A DNA stretch of 34,261 nucleotides from Patescibacteria group bacterium. Lineage in GTDB: Bacteria > Patescibacteriota > Microgenomatia > UBA12405 > JAHJSD01. The notes beneath the pieces are model-generated. The model made no database searches and was not told the origin of the DNA. It saw nothing but the letters and a program-made list of their open reading frames with translations. The stretch is from NCBI GenBank assembly GCA_018830585.1, contig JAHJSD010000013.1:1-34261 (forward strand), in the 5' to 3' direction. How positions within the stretch are numbered: position 1 is the stretch's first letter; each line of letters begins with the position of its first letter. Shown in pieces: positions 26,900 through 34,261 of this stretch. The position numbers were made by a program, and so were the translations under genes.

Positions 26900-27056
26900 A
26901 TATCACACACCCGGTGTGTGATAGGTTGACACCTCGGGAATTATTTATCACACACCCGGTGTGGGAAATTCTTCGAGTAACGTCGGGAAGAATTTGTTAA
27001 ATTAATTCGATCCTGGATCGAAAAACCTAAAACGATCCAGGATCGTGATTATCCTG
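26900..27056. repeat. composite REP-like repeat cluster
   Basis: CACACACCCGGTGTGTGATAGGTTGACACCTCGGGAATTATTTATCACACACCCGGTGTGGG and CGATCCTGGATCG...CGATCCAGGATCGTGATTATCC. Confidence 0.82.
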
Positions 27057-27057
27057 C

Positions 27058-27087
27058 TTGAATTTAAACTTCAACTTCCGGTATAAT
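27058..27087 (+). promoter_or_regulatory. aspS leader promoter
   Basis: TTGAAT - 18 nt - TATAAT. Confidence 0.65.
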
Positions 27088-27094
27088 ATTGGTT

Positions 27095-27303
27095 AGCAAA
27101 AACAACGATCCTGTTTGTGACCCAGGGGAGTTGAAGGAAGAAACCCCGCTACCACGGGGAAGTAAAGCCTTCCGGGCGCGCCCGTAACAGCGTTAAATGA
27201 GCTCTCGACTTTAGGTCGGAGGAAGCAGGGTGGCACCGCGAACTTATGTAAGCCCTCGCCCCTGTCAATCAGTTTGTCTTGGTTGATATGGGCGAGGGTT
27301 TTT
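27095..27303 (+). promoter_or_regulatory. T-box riboswitch (Asp, ultrashort Stem I)
   Basis: T-box core CAGGG-TGGCACC-GCG (27226-27240) pairing with CGC-CCCTG (27257-27264). Competing terminator CCCTCGCCC/GGGCGAGGG + TTTTT (27253-27303). Stem I hairpin 27103-27133 with GAC at 27119-27121. Confidence 0.9.
27253..27303 (+). terminator. T-box-controlled intrinsic terminator
   Basis: CCCTCGCCC ... GGGCGAGGG followed by TTTTT. Confidence 0.9.
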
Positions 27304-27346
27304 AATTGGAGCAAAATCTGTTAAATTTTAACTAAAGAATAAAAAA

Positions 27347-29152
27347 ATGAAACGAACCCTGATAAAAGATACCGTTTCTTCAGTTGGCAAAAAAGTGGCG
27401 ATCTCCGGTTGGGTAAATAGTGTCCGGAGTCATGGCAAATTAGCCTTTGCTGATATCCGGGATAGGTCTGGAATGATTCAGGTAGTTGGAGGAAAAGAAC
27501 TTGCTAAACTAAATCCGGAATTTGTTGTTAGAATGGAAGGATTGGTTAAAAAAAGAGAAGAAAAATATTTTAATCCCAAAATAGCCACCGGGGAAATCGA
27601 GCTAGAAGTAGAAAAAGTGTTAGTTTTGGCTGAGGCGAAAAACTTGCCTTTTGATATTCATCAACCTAATTTGGACGTTTCCCTGCCTGTTTTGCTGGAC
27701 TATCGGGCCGCTTCATTAAGAAACAAAAAAATTTCCGATATCTTTCGGGTTCAGGCAACTATTGTCAAAACTTTTAGAAAACATATGAACGACAACGGTT
27801 TTATTGAATTTCAGGCTCCAACGATTGTTGCTACTGCCACCGAGGGAGGATCGCAGGTTTTTCAAGTTAATTATTTCGATTACAAAGCCTACTTGGCCCA
27901 AAGCCCTCAATTTTACAAACAAATTATGGTTTCTGTTTTTGAAAGGGTTTTCACCCTGGCCCACGCCTACAGGGCAGAGCCAAGTGTTACTACCAGGCAC
28001 ATGACAGAATACATCGGCATGGATGTAGAACTGGGTTTTATTAACAGCTGGCTGGATGTGGTCGACACGGCAGACAAACTGGTTAAGGCCGTTTTCGCCG
28101 AAGTAAAAAAAGAACATTCAGATATCTTGGCAAATTTTGGAACAACTATTCCTAAAACAGCAGAGAAAACTCCAATAGTGAAACTGTCAGAGGTGCAGGA
28201 AATAATTTTTAAAAGAACCGGCCGGGATATTAGGGGAGAGCCGGACATGGATCCCGAAGGGGAAAGAGAAATTTGCCGTTGGGCGGAAGAGAAACACGGA
28301 AGCGAGATTGTTTTCATCAGTCATTATCCGACCAAAAAAAGACCTTGGTACACCTATCAGGATCCTGAAAATCCGGAGGAAACTCTAAGTTTCGACTTAG
28401 TTGGCCGTGGAGTAGAATGGATTACCGGCGGCCAAAGGATAAATGATTTTGAAGTTCTTTCCGCCAATATTAAAAAAATGGGAGGCGAGCCAAAAGATTT
28501 TGAAATCCCCTATTTACAGGCCTTTTGTTACGGTATGCCGCCGGAAGGCGGATTTTGCTTAGGACTGGAAAGGGTAACTCAGAATATTTTAGGCTTGTCC
28601 AATATAAGGGAAGCGACCCTTTATCCCAGAGATTTGGAAAGAGTAGATGCCAGACTTTCGGTTATCGGCCAAAAAATAGCCGGAAAAAACAAAAATCTTT
28701 TCCATGAATTGATCGATCTGCTTGTTGAAAACAGCATCAACTATCGGCTTTGCAACCATCGGGCAGTTTATACCAGTAAAGAAGCGGCCGAAGCAAGGGG
28801 GACAAAGCTTAGTCAGGGGACCAAGGCATTGATAATGATGGCTGACAGCAAACCGATTTTAGCTGTTATCTCTGCCGCCAAGGAGGTTGATATTGAAAAA
28901 CTTAAAAAATTACTGGCAGCTAAAAAATTAAAAATGGCCACTGCTTTCGAAGTCGAAGAAATTTCCGGAGTTAAAATCGGCGCCGTTCCGCCGTTCGGTA
29001 GTCTGATTGGGCTAAAAATATGGGTTGATAAAAGTTTAGAGAAAAACGAGGAAATTGCTTTTAATGCCGGATTGCACACCAAATCAATAATTATCGCCTA
29101 TCGGGATTGGTTTAACCTGGTCAAACCAGAAAAAGCGGATTTTTCATTGTAA
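27347..29152 (+). CDS. aspS: archaeal/eukaryotic-type aspartyl-tRNA synthetase with C-terminal YbaK/ProX-like domain
   Basis: OB fold 'ISGWVNSVRSHGKLAFADIRDR', motif 2 'YRAEPSVTTRHMTEYIGMDVELGF', motif 3 'GFCLGLERVTQNILGLSNIREATLYPRDLERV'; no GAD insertion. C-terminal 'GTKALIMMADSKPILAVISAAKEVD...GVKIGAVPPFGSLIGLKIWVDKSLEKNEEIAFNAGLHTKSIIIAYRDW'. Confidence 0.93.
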   Translation: MKRTLIKDTVSSVGKKVAISGWVNSVRSHGKLAFADIRDRSGMIQVVGGKELAKLNPEFVVRMEGLVKKREEKYFNPKIATGEIELEVEKVLVLAEAKNLPFDIHQPNLDVSLPVLLDYRAASLRNKKISDIFRVQATIVKTFRKHMNDNGFIEFQAPTIVATATEGGSQVFQVNYFDYKAYLAQSPQFYKQIMVSVFERVFTLAHAYRAEPSVTTRHMTEYIGMDVELGFINSWLDVVDTADKLVKAVFAEVKKEHSDILANFGTTIPKTAEKTPIVKLSEVQEIIFKRTGRDIRGEPDMDPEGEREICRWAEEKHGSEIVFISHYPTKKRPWYTYQDPENPEETLSFDLVGRGVEWITGGQRINDFEVLSANIKKMGGEPKDFEIPYLQAFCYGMPPEGGFCLGLERVTQNILGLSNIREATLYPRDLERVDARLSVIGQKIAGKNKNLFHELIDLLVENSINYRLCNHRAVYTSKEAAEARGTKLSQGTKALIMMADSKPILAVISAAKEVDIEKLKKLLAAKKLKMATAFEVEEISGVKIGAVPPFGSLIGLKIWVDKSLEKNEEIAFNAGLHTKSIIIAYRDWFNLVKPEKADFSL

Positions 29153-29199
29153 TTCCGCTTGGACCTTCTTTTATCTCAGGAAAGCGAAAACACTGATTT

Positions 29200-29345
29200 T
29201 ACGGGGAGGGATCAATTTCTCCTCCGAGGTAGGCCTTGATTCCTCGGATGGTGAAATTGAATTAATTCGGTTCGGGATGGTGACCTCCCGCCATCCTGAT
29301 CTCAAGCTCGTTGGGAGGGAAAGAACCTACTTTGGCGGGGAATAC
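29200..29345. repeat. degenerate composite repeat
   Basis: CTCCTCCGAGGTAGGCCTTGATTCCTCGGATGG...ATTAATTCGGTTCGGGATGGTGACC resembles the CCCCCGGGG and GATCCTGGATCGTGA families. Confidence 0.45.
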
Positions 29346-29404
29346 CGTGGGTACGAGTTCCTGTGTTTTTTATTTCTTTCAATTTCGCGCAGTTACGTTT
29401 TCCA

Positions 29405-29436
29405 ACTACTTTAATATATTAAATTATTAAAGTAGT
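29405..29436. repeat. inverted repeat, 11-bp stem
   Basis: ACTACTTTAAT-atattaaatt-ATTAAAGTAGT upstream of the small ORF/dac pair. Confidence 0.7.
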
Positions 29437-29443
29437 AATTAAC

Positions 29444-29572
29444 TTGTCTAACTTTAGTTTTTATTCTTCCGCCCAATCGGCGGTAATGGACGCGCTGGCC
29501 AAAGCAGACAAAGCTCAGCTTAAAGAATTAGGAATTCAGGTAATTGCCGATGGTCTACAAAAAGATCGCTAA
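29444..29572 (+). CDS. possible small ORF (42 aa, TTG start) overlapping the downstream carboxypeptidase start
   Basis: SNFSFYSSAQSAVMDALAKADKAQLKELGIQVIADGLQKDR*, coding-like composition; non-ATG start uncertain. Confidence 0.4.
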   Translation: MSNFSFYSSAQSAVMDALAKADKAQLKELGIQVIADGLQKDR

Positions 29573-30431
29573 ATTTTGGGGCCTGATACTTTTTATTTTT
29601 TCTGTTTTAATCTCGGTCAGGTTTTTTGTTTTTTGGGAAGGTTTTAATCTGGACTTTAATCCTTCGCCTTTGCCTTTGATTGAAGAGGACGCTTCTTTTC
29701 CGCAGATTAATGCCAAATCAGCGATAATAATTGATGCCGATTCGGGGACGGTCCTGTTTGAGAGAGAACCGCACCTGAGGCTTAATCCTGCTTCAATTAC
29801 CAAAATGGCCACGGCGATAACAGCGTTGGAAACTTATCCGGTTGACGAGGTAGTCAGTGTCATCAGCGCTTATCCTGTCGGCAAAATCATGGGTTTGAAG
29901 CCGGAAGAAAAAATTACCGTCAAGAATTTGATTTATGGGCTTTTGGTTCATTCTGCCAACGACGCCGCCTTTGTCCTCGCCGGCCAGACCGAAGGAAAAA
30001 TAGCAAAGTTCATCGCCAGAATGAACGAAATTGCTTTCCAGGAGAATTTAAACGACACCCACTTTGTTAACTTTGACGGAGAAGAGGATCAAAATCACTA
30101 TTCCACTGTTTTTGACTTGGCTCATCTAACCAGATGGGCCCTAAGAAATAGCATTTTTAGCGACGCGGTCCGGCTTGACAGGATTACGGTAACCGATATC
30201 ACCGGCAATATCAGTCATGATTTGGAAACTACCAATGAACTTTTGGGTTTGGAAGAAATTAAAGGAGTTAAGACTGGTTGGACTCCTTTGTCCGGTGAGT
30301 GTTTTGTCGGCTTAGTGGATTTAGAAGACCGCCGGCTGATCACCGTGGTTTTAGGCAGTGAAGACCGTTTTGGCGAAACTAAAAAATTGGTTGATTGGGC
30401 AAAAGAGAATATTTTTTGGAAAGAGATTTGA
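29550..30431 (+). CDS. D-alanyl-D-alanine carboxypeptidase (peptidase S11)
   Basis: N-terminal TM; SxxK 'PASITKMATAITALE', SxN 'HSANDAAFVLA', KTG 'GVKTGWTPLSGECFVG'. The ORF-track start at 29544 is a TTG; ATG is at 29550. Confidence 0.92.
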   Translation: MVYKKIAKFWGLILFIFSVLISVRFFVFWEGFNLDFNPSPLPLIEEDASFPQINAKSAIIIDADSGTVLFEREPHLRLNPASITKMATAITALETYPVDEVVSVISAYPVGKIMGLKPEEKITVKNLIYGLLVHSANDAAFVLAGQTEGKIAKFIARMNEIAFQENLNDTHFVNFDGEEDQNHYSTVFDLAHLTRWALRNSIFSDAVRLDRITVTDITGNISHDLETTNELLGLEEIKGVKTGWTPLSGECFVGLVDLEDRRLITVVLGSEDRFGETKKLVDWAKENIFWKEI

Positions 30432-30484
30432 TTCTTGTCTTGTTGCAAGATAGTGAAAACCCCGACCTGTTTCCATTGTCATTC

Positions 30485-30850
30485 TTCCCCCACACACCGG
30501 GTGTGTGGTAGGTTGACACCTCGGGAATTACTTCGATCCTGGAAATGAAAATCCAAAAAATGATCCAGGATCGTGATTATCCAAAATAAATGGCGATGAG
30601 GAATCTTGTAGCGAAGTTTCTCCTCGGATGATGTCCGAATGCCTGCTGCCCTCCTGCCGGCGGGCCTGCCCTCCTGCCGGCGGGTAAACCGGCAGGCAGG
30701 GACTCCTCCCTGCCCGCAGATGCTTCGCACCAAGCGATGCAGACGGGCGAGGTGGAACGAAGCGTGTTTGAAGTTTTGTCATCATATCATCTGAGCACCG
30801 TCCGAGAATGAAGCGGTATTAATAAGGTGGTCCACCAGCTGGTGGAGAAT
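30485..30850. repeat. composite REP-like repeat cluster
   Basis: CACACACCGGGTGTGTGGTAGGTTGACACCTCGGGAATTACTTCGATCCTGG...GATCCAGGATCGTGATTATCC, duplicated CCTCCTGCCGGCGGGCCTGC, and palindrome TCCACCAGCTGGTGGA. Confidence 0.82.
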
Positions 30851-30998
30851 TTAAAGTGAATCAAACTGTCCCGCCCTTGCGTCGGGGGAGGCTTTACTTT
30901 TAAGTTTGTAGTTTTGCCCGTGAAGTAGACAGAAAATCACTTTAGGGTTGAATCTTCCCAACCTCGTCAAAGACAGGCGGCCTTTGACTTTTGAATTT

Positions 30999-32057
30999 TT
31001 ACTCCAACCACTCGGGAGGAATTGCCGAGACATAACCGTAAAAATTATCGTCGCCCTGAAAAACGATCACCGGCTGTAAAAACTTATCGGTGAAATAGGG
31101 GTCAAAATAAGCTAAATAGACCCTTCTTATTTTGACGGCAGCCTCTTTTTGCCCGCCGCTGTAAGAAGCAAGATAATAATTGCCGGTCTTAAGCTCTTCC
31201 CAGGCTTGTTCAACTGTCTTAATCGGATACCGGCTGTACTTTTCCCGGTCGCTTTCAAAATGAAGATATTTCGCTTCTACCACATGCTCGTTTTGGATCC
31301 TGAACCCGGAAATCAACAACGAAACTAAGCTTTTGTCCGCCTTTGGCGAAACGACGGGGTATTTATTGTCTACTTTTTTTCTGAAAATATTTATCCTGAC
31401 AAAGTCGGCTTCGGAAGCGGCCAAAGCAGGGATTAGTTGACTGCCGCTTATTTTCCAGTAACTGGGACGGTATTCGCCGTCTTTGAGCTCGTTGGTCAGG
31501 CGGGAAATCTTGCTTAAAAAGGCTCTGGCGATCATAAGCGTATCGGATTCTGCGGGAAGCGACGGTGGATTGATCAGTGTTTGGTCTTCAAGATAAGCGT
31601 AGGCATATTCAAAATTTCCGGTTAAAACGTCAACGGTCAACGAAGTTCTTTGGGACGCGTTTTCGAAAACAAAAATATCCTCGTCTATTTTTCGCGGATC
31701 ATCTTTAAATCCCAACGTTTTCGCTAAGCTGGTTGCTTTTTCCAAAGAAAGAAACTTGCCTCTTTCTTGGGGCACAAAATAAACCTTTTCGGTAAAAGGG
31801 ATGTCTTTGGGCAGCTCTCCGTCTGCGGTTTCCAGCTGGAAGTTTTTCGGTTTTTGGATCGCTTCTTTGGGAAAATTTATTCTGGGCAATTTGCCGAAGG
31901 AAGTGTCCGGCGGCGGCGGCGGTATCGGATGGATACTTCTCCAGTAAACTGTAAAAAGGTTAATGCTTACTTTAGAAACGAAAAAAAGAACTAAAAGTAT
32001 CGCGCTGATTTTGATAACCTTACGAGTGTAGTAAGAAACAACCGTCAATTGGGACAT
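30999..32057 (-). CDS. membrane-anchored hypothetical protein
   Basis: 352 aa, single N-terminal TM (ISAILLVLFFVSKVSINLF) followed by extracytoplasmic-looking domain. Confidence 0.7.
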   Translation of the reverse strand: MSQLTVVSYYTRKVIKISAILLVLFFVSKVSINLFTVYWRSIHPIPPPPPDTSFGKLPRINFPKEAIQKPKNFQLETADGELPKDIPFTEKVYFVPQERGKFLSLEKATSLAKTLGFKDDPRKIDEDIFVFENASQRTSLTVDVLTGNFEYAYAYLEDQTLINPPSLPAESDTLMIARAFLSKISRLTNELKDGEYRPSYWKISGSQLIPALAASEADFVRINIFRKKVDNKYPVVSPKADKSLVSLLISGFRIQNEHVVEAKYLHFESDREKYSRYPIKTVEQAWEELKTGNYYLASYSGGQKEAAVKIRRVYLAYFDPYFTDKFLQPVIVFQGDDNFYGYVSAIPPEWLE

Positions 32058-32096
32058 CAGTTTTAGTATACAATTTAGGTGTGATAAAATTCAAAC

Positions 32097-33689
32097 ATGA
32101 AATTAACCCCAGCACCAGAAAGCCCCACGTTCCAACATGGGGATGAATGGCAATCTGTCTGGGGCTTTCGGTGCGGGGTTTCATCCCCCGGGAAAGGGAA
32201 GCCACGGGCTTCAGCCCGTGGAGGATTCACTTCCCCACGGAACCGAAAAAAAGACCTTTTTGATTTTCCCGTCAGAACCAGGTTCGCTCCCAGCCCGACC
32301 GGATTTGTTCATATCGGCAATATCTACGGGGCGATGTTGGATTATGCTTTTGCCAAAAAACACAAGGGCGGTTTTATTCTCCGGATAGAAGACACCGATC
32401 AGAAAAGGCGGGTGGATGAGGCAGAAGAAAAGATTTACCAGGGTTTAAAGTGGGCCGGATTGGTTCCGGATGAAAGTCCGGAACACGGTGGAAAATACGG
32501 GCCTTACCGCCAATCGGAAAGATTGGAAATTTACCAAAAGTATGCTCGCCAATTGGTTGACCAAGGTGATGTCTATTATTGTTTTTGCACGCCCAAGAGA
32601 CTGGAAGAGCTAAGGCAAGAACAGAAAAGAAAGAAAAGATTGCCCAAATATGACCGTCTTTGCCGCAAGATTTCTAAAAAAGAGGCGGAGCAAAGGATAA
32701 AAAACGGCGAAAAATATGTTATTAGGATGAAAGTTCCTGATAACGAAAAAATTGCCGTCAACGATCTTCTCAGAGGCAAAGTTGTTTTTGAAAGCAATCT
32801 GATTGACGACCAGGTTCTTTTGAAAGCGGACGGCTTTCCCACTTACCACTTAGCGGTAGTAGTAGACGACCATTTGATGAAAATTTCCCATATTATCAGG
32901 GGCGAAGAATGGCTTTCTTCTGCGCCGAAACATGTTTTGCTTTACCGCTACCTCAACTGGCAGATGCCTGTTTTGATCCACACTGCCAACTTAAGAAACC
33001 CGGACCGGAGCAAGATGAGCAAACGCCACGGCCACACCTCTCTGGACTGGTACATTGACCAGGGTTTTTTGCCTGAAGCCTTGCTTAACTTTTTGTCTCT
33101 TTTGGGCTGGTCCCACCCGGAAGAGAAAGAAATATTTTCTTTTGACCAGTTTGTTAAACTTTTCGATCTTAAAGATCTTTCTCCGGTCGGGCCCGTCTTT
33201 GATTTAAAAAAATTAGAGTGGATGAATGGGGTTTATATCAGAAATAAAGCCGATGCCGATTTGGTAGAATTTCTCAAGCCCTTTTTGCCCGAGGTAGCCA
33301 AGGACAAAATTTTAACGGCAGCGCCTTTGATTAAGGAGAGAATCAAAACCTTAAAGGAAGCTTCCGAAATTCTTGAGTTTGTTACTCGTAAAGTTGATTA
33401 CAGTCCGGACTTGTTATTGGTTAAGGGATTAACCAAAGAAAGTGCTGGGCAGATGCTTGAGAAGGCAAAAGCAGCTGTAGATAAATATGGGATAGATGTA
33501 GAAAAACTCCAAAAGGAATTTTTAAAACTGATTAAAGACAATAATTGGAACACCGGTAATTTTTTTATGGTTTTGCGCACCGCCGTCTGCGGCAAAAAAA
33601 TCACCCCGCCGATTATCGAATCCTTGCCCTTAATTGGCAAGGGAGAGACCCTTTCCCGTTTAGACTTAGCTTTATCCAAATTAAGCTAA
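32097..33689 (+). CDS. gltX: glutamyl-tRNA synthetase with atypical N-terminal extension
   Basis: 'VRTRFAPSPTGFVHIGNIYGAMLDYAFAKKHKGGFILRIEDTDQKR', 'KMSKRHGHTSLDWYIDQGFLPEALLNFLSLLGWSHP'. The only in-frame start codon upstream of the conserved core is ATG 32097; TGA and TAA lie just upstream in frame. Confidence 0.93.
   Translation: MKLTPAPESPTFQHGDEWQSVWGFRCGVSSPGKGKPRASARGGFTSPRNRKKDLFDFPVRTRFAPSPTGFVHIGNIYGAMLDYAFAKKHKGGFILRIEDTDQKRRVDEAEEKIYQGLKWAGLVPDESPEHGGKYGPYRQSERLEIYQKYARQLVDQGDVYYCFCTPKRLEELRQEQKRKKRLPKYDRLCRKISKKEAEQRIKNGEKYVIRMKVPDNEKIAVNDLLRGKVVFESNLIDDQVLLKADGFPTYHLAVVVDDHLMKISHIIRGEEWLSSAPKHVLLYRYLNWQMPVLIHTANLRNPDRSKMSKRHGHTSLDWYIDQGFLPEALLNFLSLLGWSHPEEKEIFSFDQFVKLFDLKDLSPVGPVFDLKKLEWMNGVYIRNKADADLVEFLKPFLPEVAKDKILTAAPLIKERIKTLKEASEILEFVTRKVDYSPDLLLVKGLTKESAGQMLEKAKAAVDKYGIDVEKLQKEFLKLIKDNNWNTGNFFMVLRTAVCGKKITPPIIESLPLIGKGETLSRLDLALSKLS
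32107..32230 (+). mobile_element. IS200/IS605 right-end-like structured relic (possible omega-RNA-like scaffold)
   Basis: CCCC-a-GCACC-a-GAAAGCCCCA / TGGGGCTTTC-GGTGC-GGGG long stem with two A bulges enclosing CCCCA..TGGGGATGAATGGC, then hairpin CCACGGGC-TTCA-GCCCGTGG and terminal GGATTCAC. Confidence 0.5.
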
Positions 33690-33726
33690 AATACTCTAAT
33701 CATTCGAATCATTAGAGTATTTTAGC
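33685..33726. terminator. 42-nt near-perfect palindrome overlapping the gltX stop codon
   Basis: GCTAAAATACTCTAAT-cATTCGAATc-ATTAGAGTATTTTAGC. Confidence 0.55.
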
Positions 33727-33749
33727 CTCCGGGGTTAAATCAATTTCTT

Positions 33750-34050
33750 AGACACCCCCGGGGTGAGTTTTGGCTCCCCGGGGGTGGATCAAGAGCAACC
33801 AGGCCTATCAACGCTCCGGAGGTGAGTTAATTCGACTCGATCCGGGATCGTGATTCCTTCTCCGTCATCCTGATCTCCCTCAGGGAGAGAAGGATCCCCT
33901 TGTGTAAAATCCCGACCTGGGATTATGCCCCCCTATTTCCCTGATTACCCCTTATCGTCCCGATTTTCCCTTTCCACCCCTCGCTAGAATTCGATCCTGG
34001 ATCGTGACCACCGTCATTCCGAGCGAGTCTTGCGAGACGAGGGATCCTTG
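33750..34050. repeat. composite REP-like repeat cluster
   Basis: CACCCCCGGGGTGAGTTTTGGCTCCCCGGGGGTGGATCAA, CGATCCGGGATCGTGATTCC, CGTCATCCTGATCTCCCTCAGGGAGAGAAGGATCCCC, CGATCCTGGATCGTGACC, GTCATTCCGAGCGAGTCTTGCGAGACGAGGGATCC. Confidence 0.82.
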
Positions 34051-34213
34051 TCTGGCGGTTTATCTTGCTTAATTACTTTACTGCCTTTTCTGGTAAAATT
34101 AAGCCGTATGATAGAAATGCGAGCTAATAGACAAAACGTGGAGGTAAAACTAACTCTTTTTTCCTAACTAATCGCCTATTCCCAATTTATTAATCTTCTG
34201 GTACATTAATCTC

Positions 34214-34261
34214 ATGAAAAAAGATACTGTAAACAATGCAGAAACGTTGCTCAAAAAAGAG
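34214..34261 (+). CDS. possible 5' end of a CDS running off the window
   Basis: ATG AAA AAA GAT ACT GTA AAC AAT GCA GAA ACG TTG CTC AAA AAA GAG open to window end. Confidence 0.3.
   Translation, partial: MKKDTVNNAETLLKKE

Noticed and set aside
27093-27314. Minus-strand ORF of 73 aa
   Set aside because: Antisense to the aspS T-box leader; explained by the riboswitch.
32137-32388. Alternative ORF MGMNGNLSGAFGAGFHPPGKG... as a gene
   Set aside because: Overlaps gltX in another frame; at most it reflects relic mobile-element sequence.

Overview
The window looks like a chromosomal segment of a Candidate Phyla Radiation (Patescibacteria, Microgenomates-like) bacterium. This is inferred from gene content and style, not from a search. 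Housekeeping genes present: a PaaX/Cas2-fold regulator, recA, rny, HU, a three-gene ABC-2 exporter, miaA, an AI-2E family permease, rnpB, a comM/YifB-like gene, a DUF5679 zinc ribbon, DUF4446, DUF3048, secD, secF, cca, recJ, a frameshifted CYTH gene, a thymidylate-kinase-like gene, aspS, a D-Ala-D-Ala carboxypeptidase, gltX and one tRNA-Pro(GGG). Intergenic spaces are packed with several families of palindromic REP/MITE-like repeats. The most notable observations are: (1) an integron-like array at the left edge, with two attC-like sites bounding a RelBE-type toxin-antitoxin cassette and a VOC/glyoxalase cassette, and no integrase in the window; (2) a T-box riboswitch upstream of aspS whose Stem I is ultrashort, with GAC in the terminal loop, a GA/GA kink-turn-like internal loop, and mutually exclusive antiterminator and terminator; (3) an archaeal-type AspRS fused to a C-terminal YbaK/ProX-like editing domain; (4) a gltX gene whose only in-frame start lies upstream of an IS200/IS605-end-like structured element, so GluRS gains about 50 N-terminal residues from it, with a structurally related element at 25.54 kb; (5) a perfect 36-nt palindrome before the PaaX-like gene; (6) short repeats inserted in frame in both miaA and cca. 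No CRISPR array, rRNA or transposase gene was seen.
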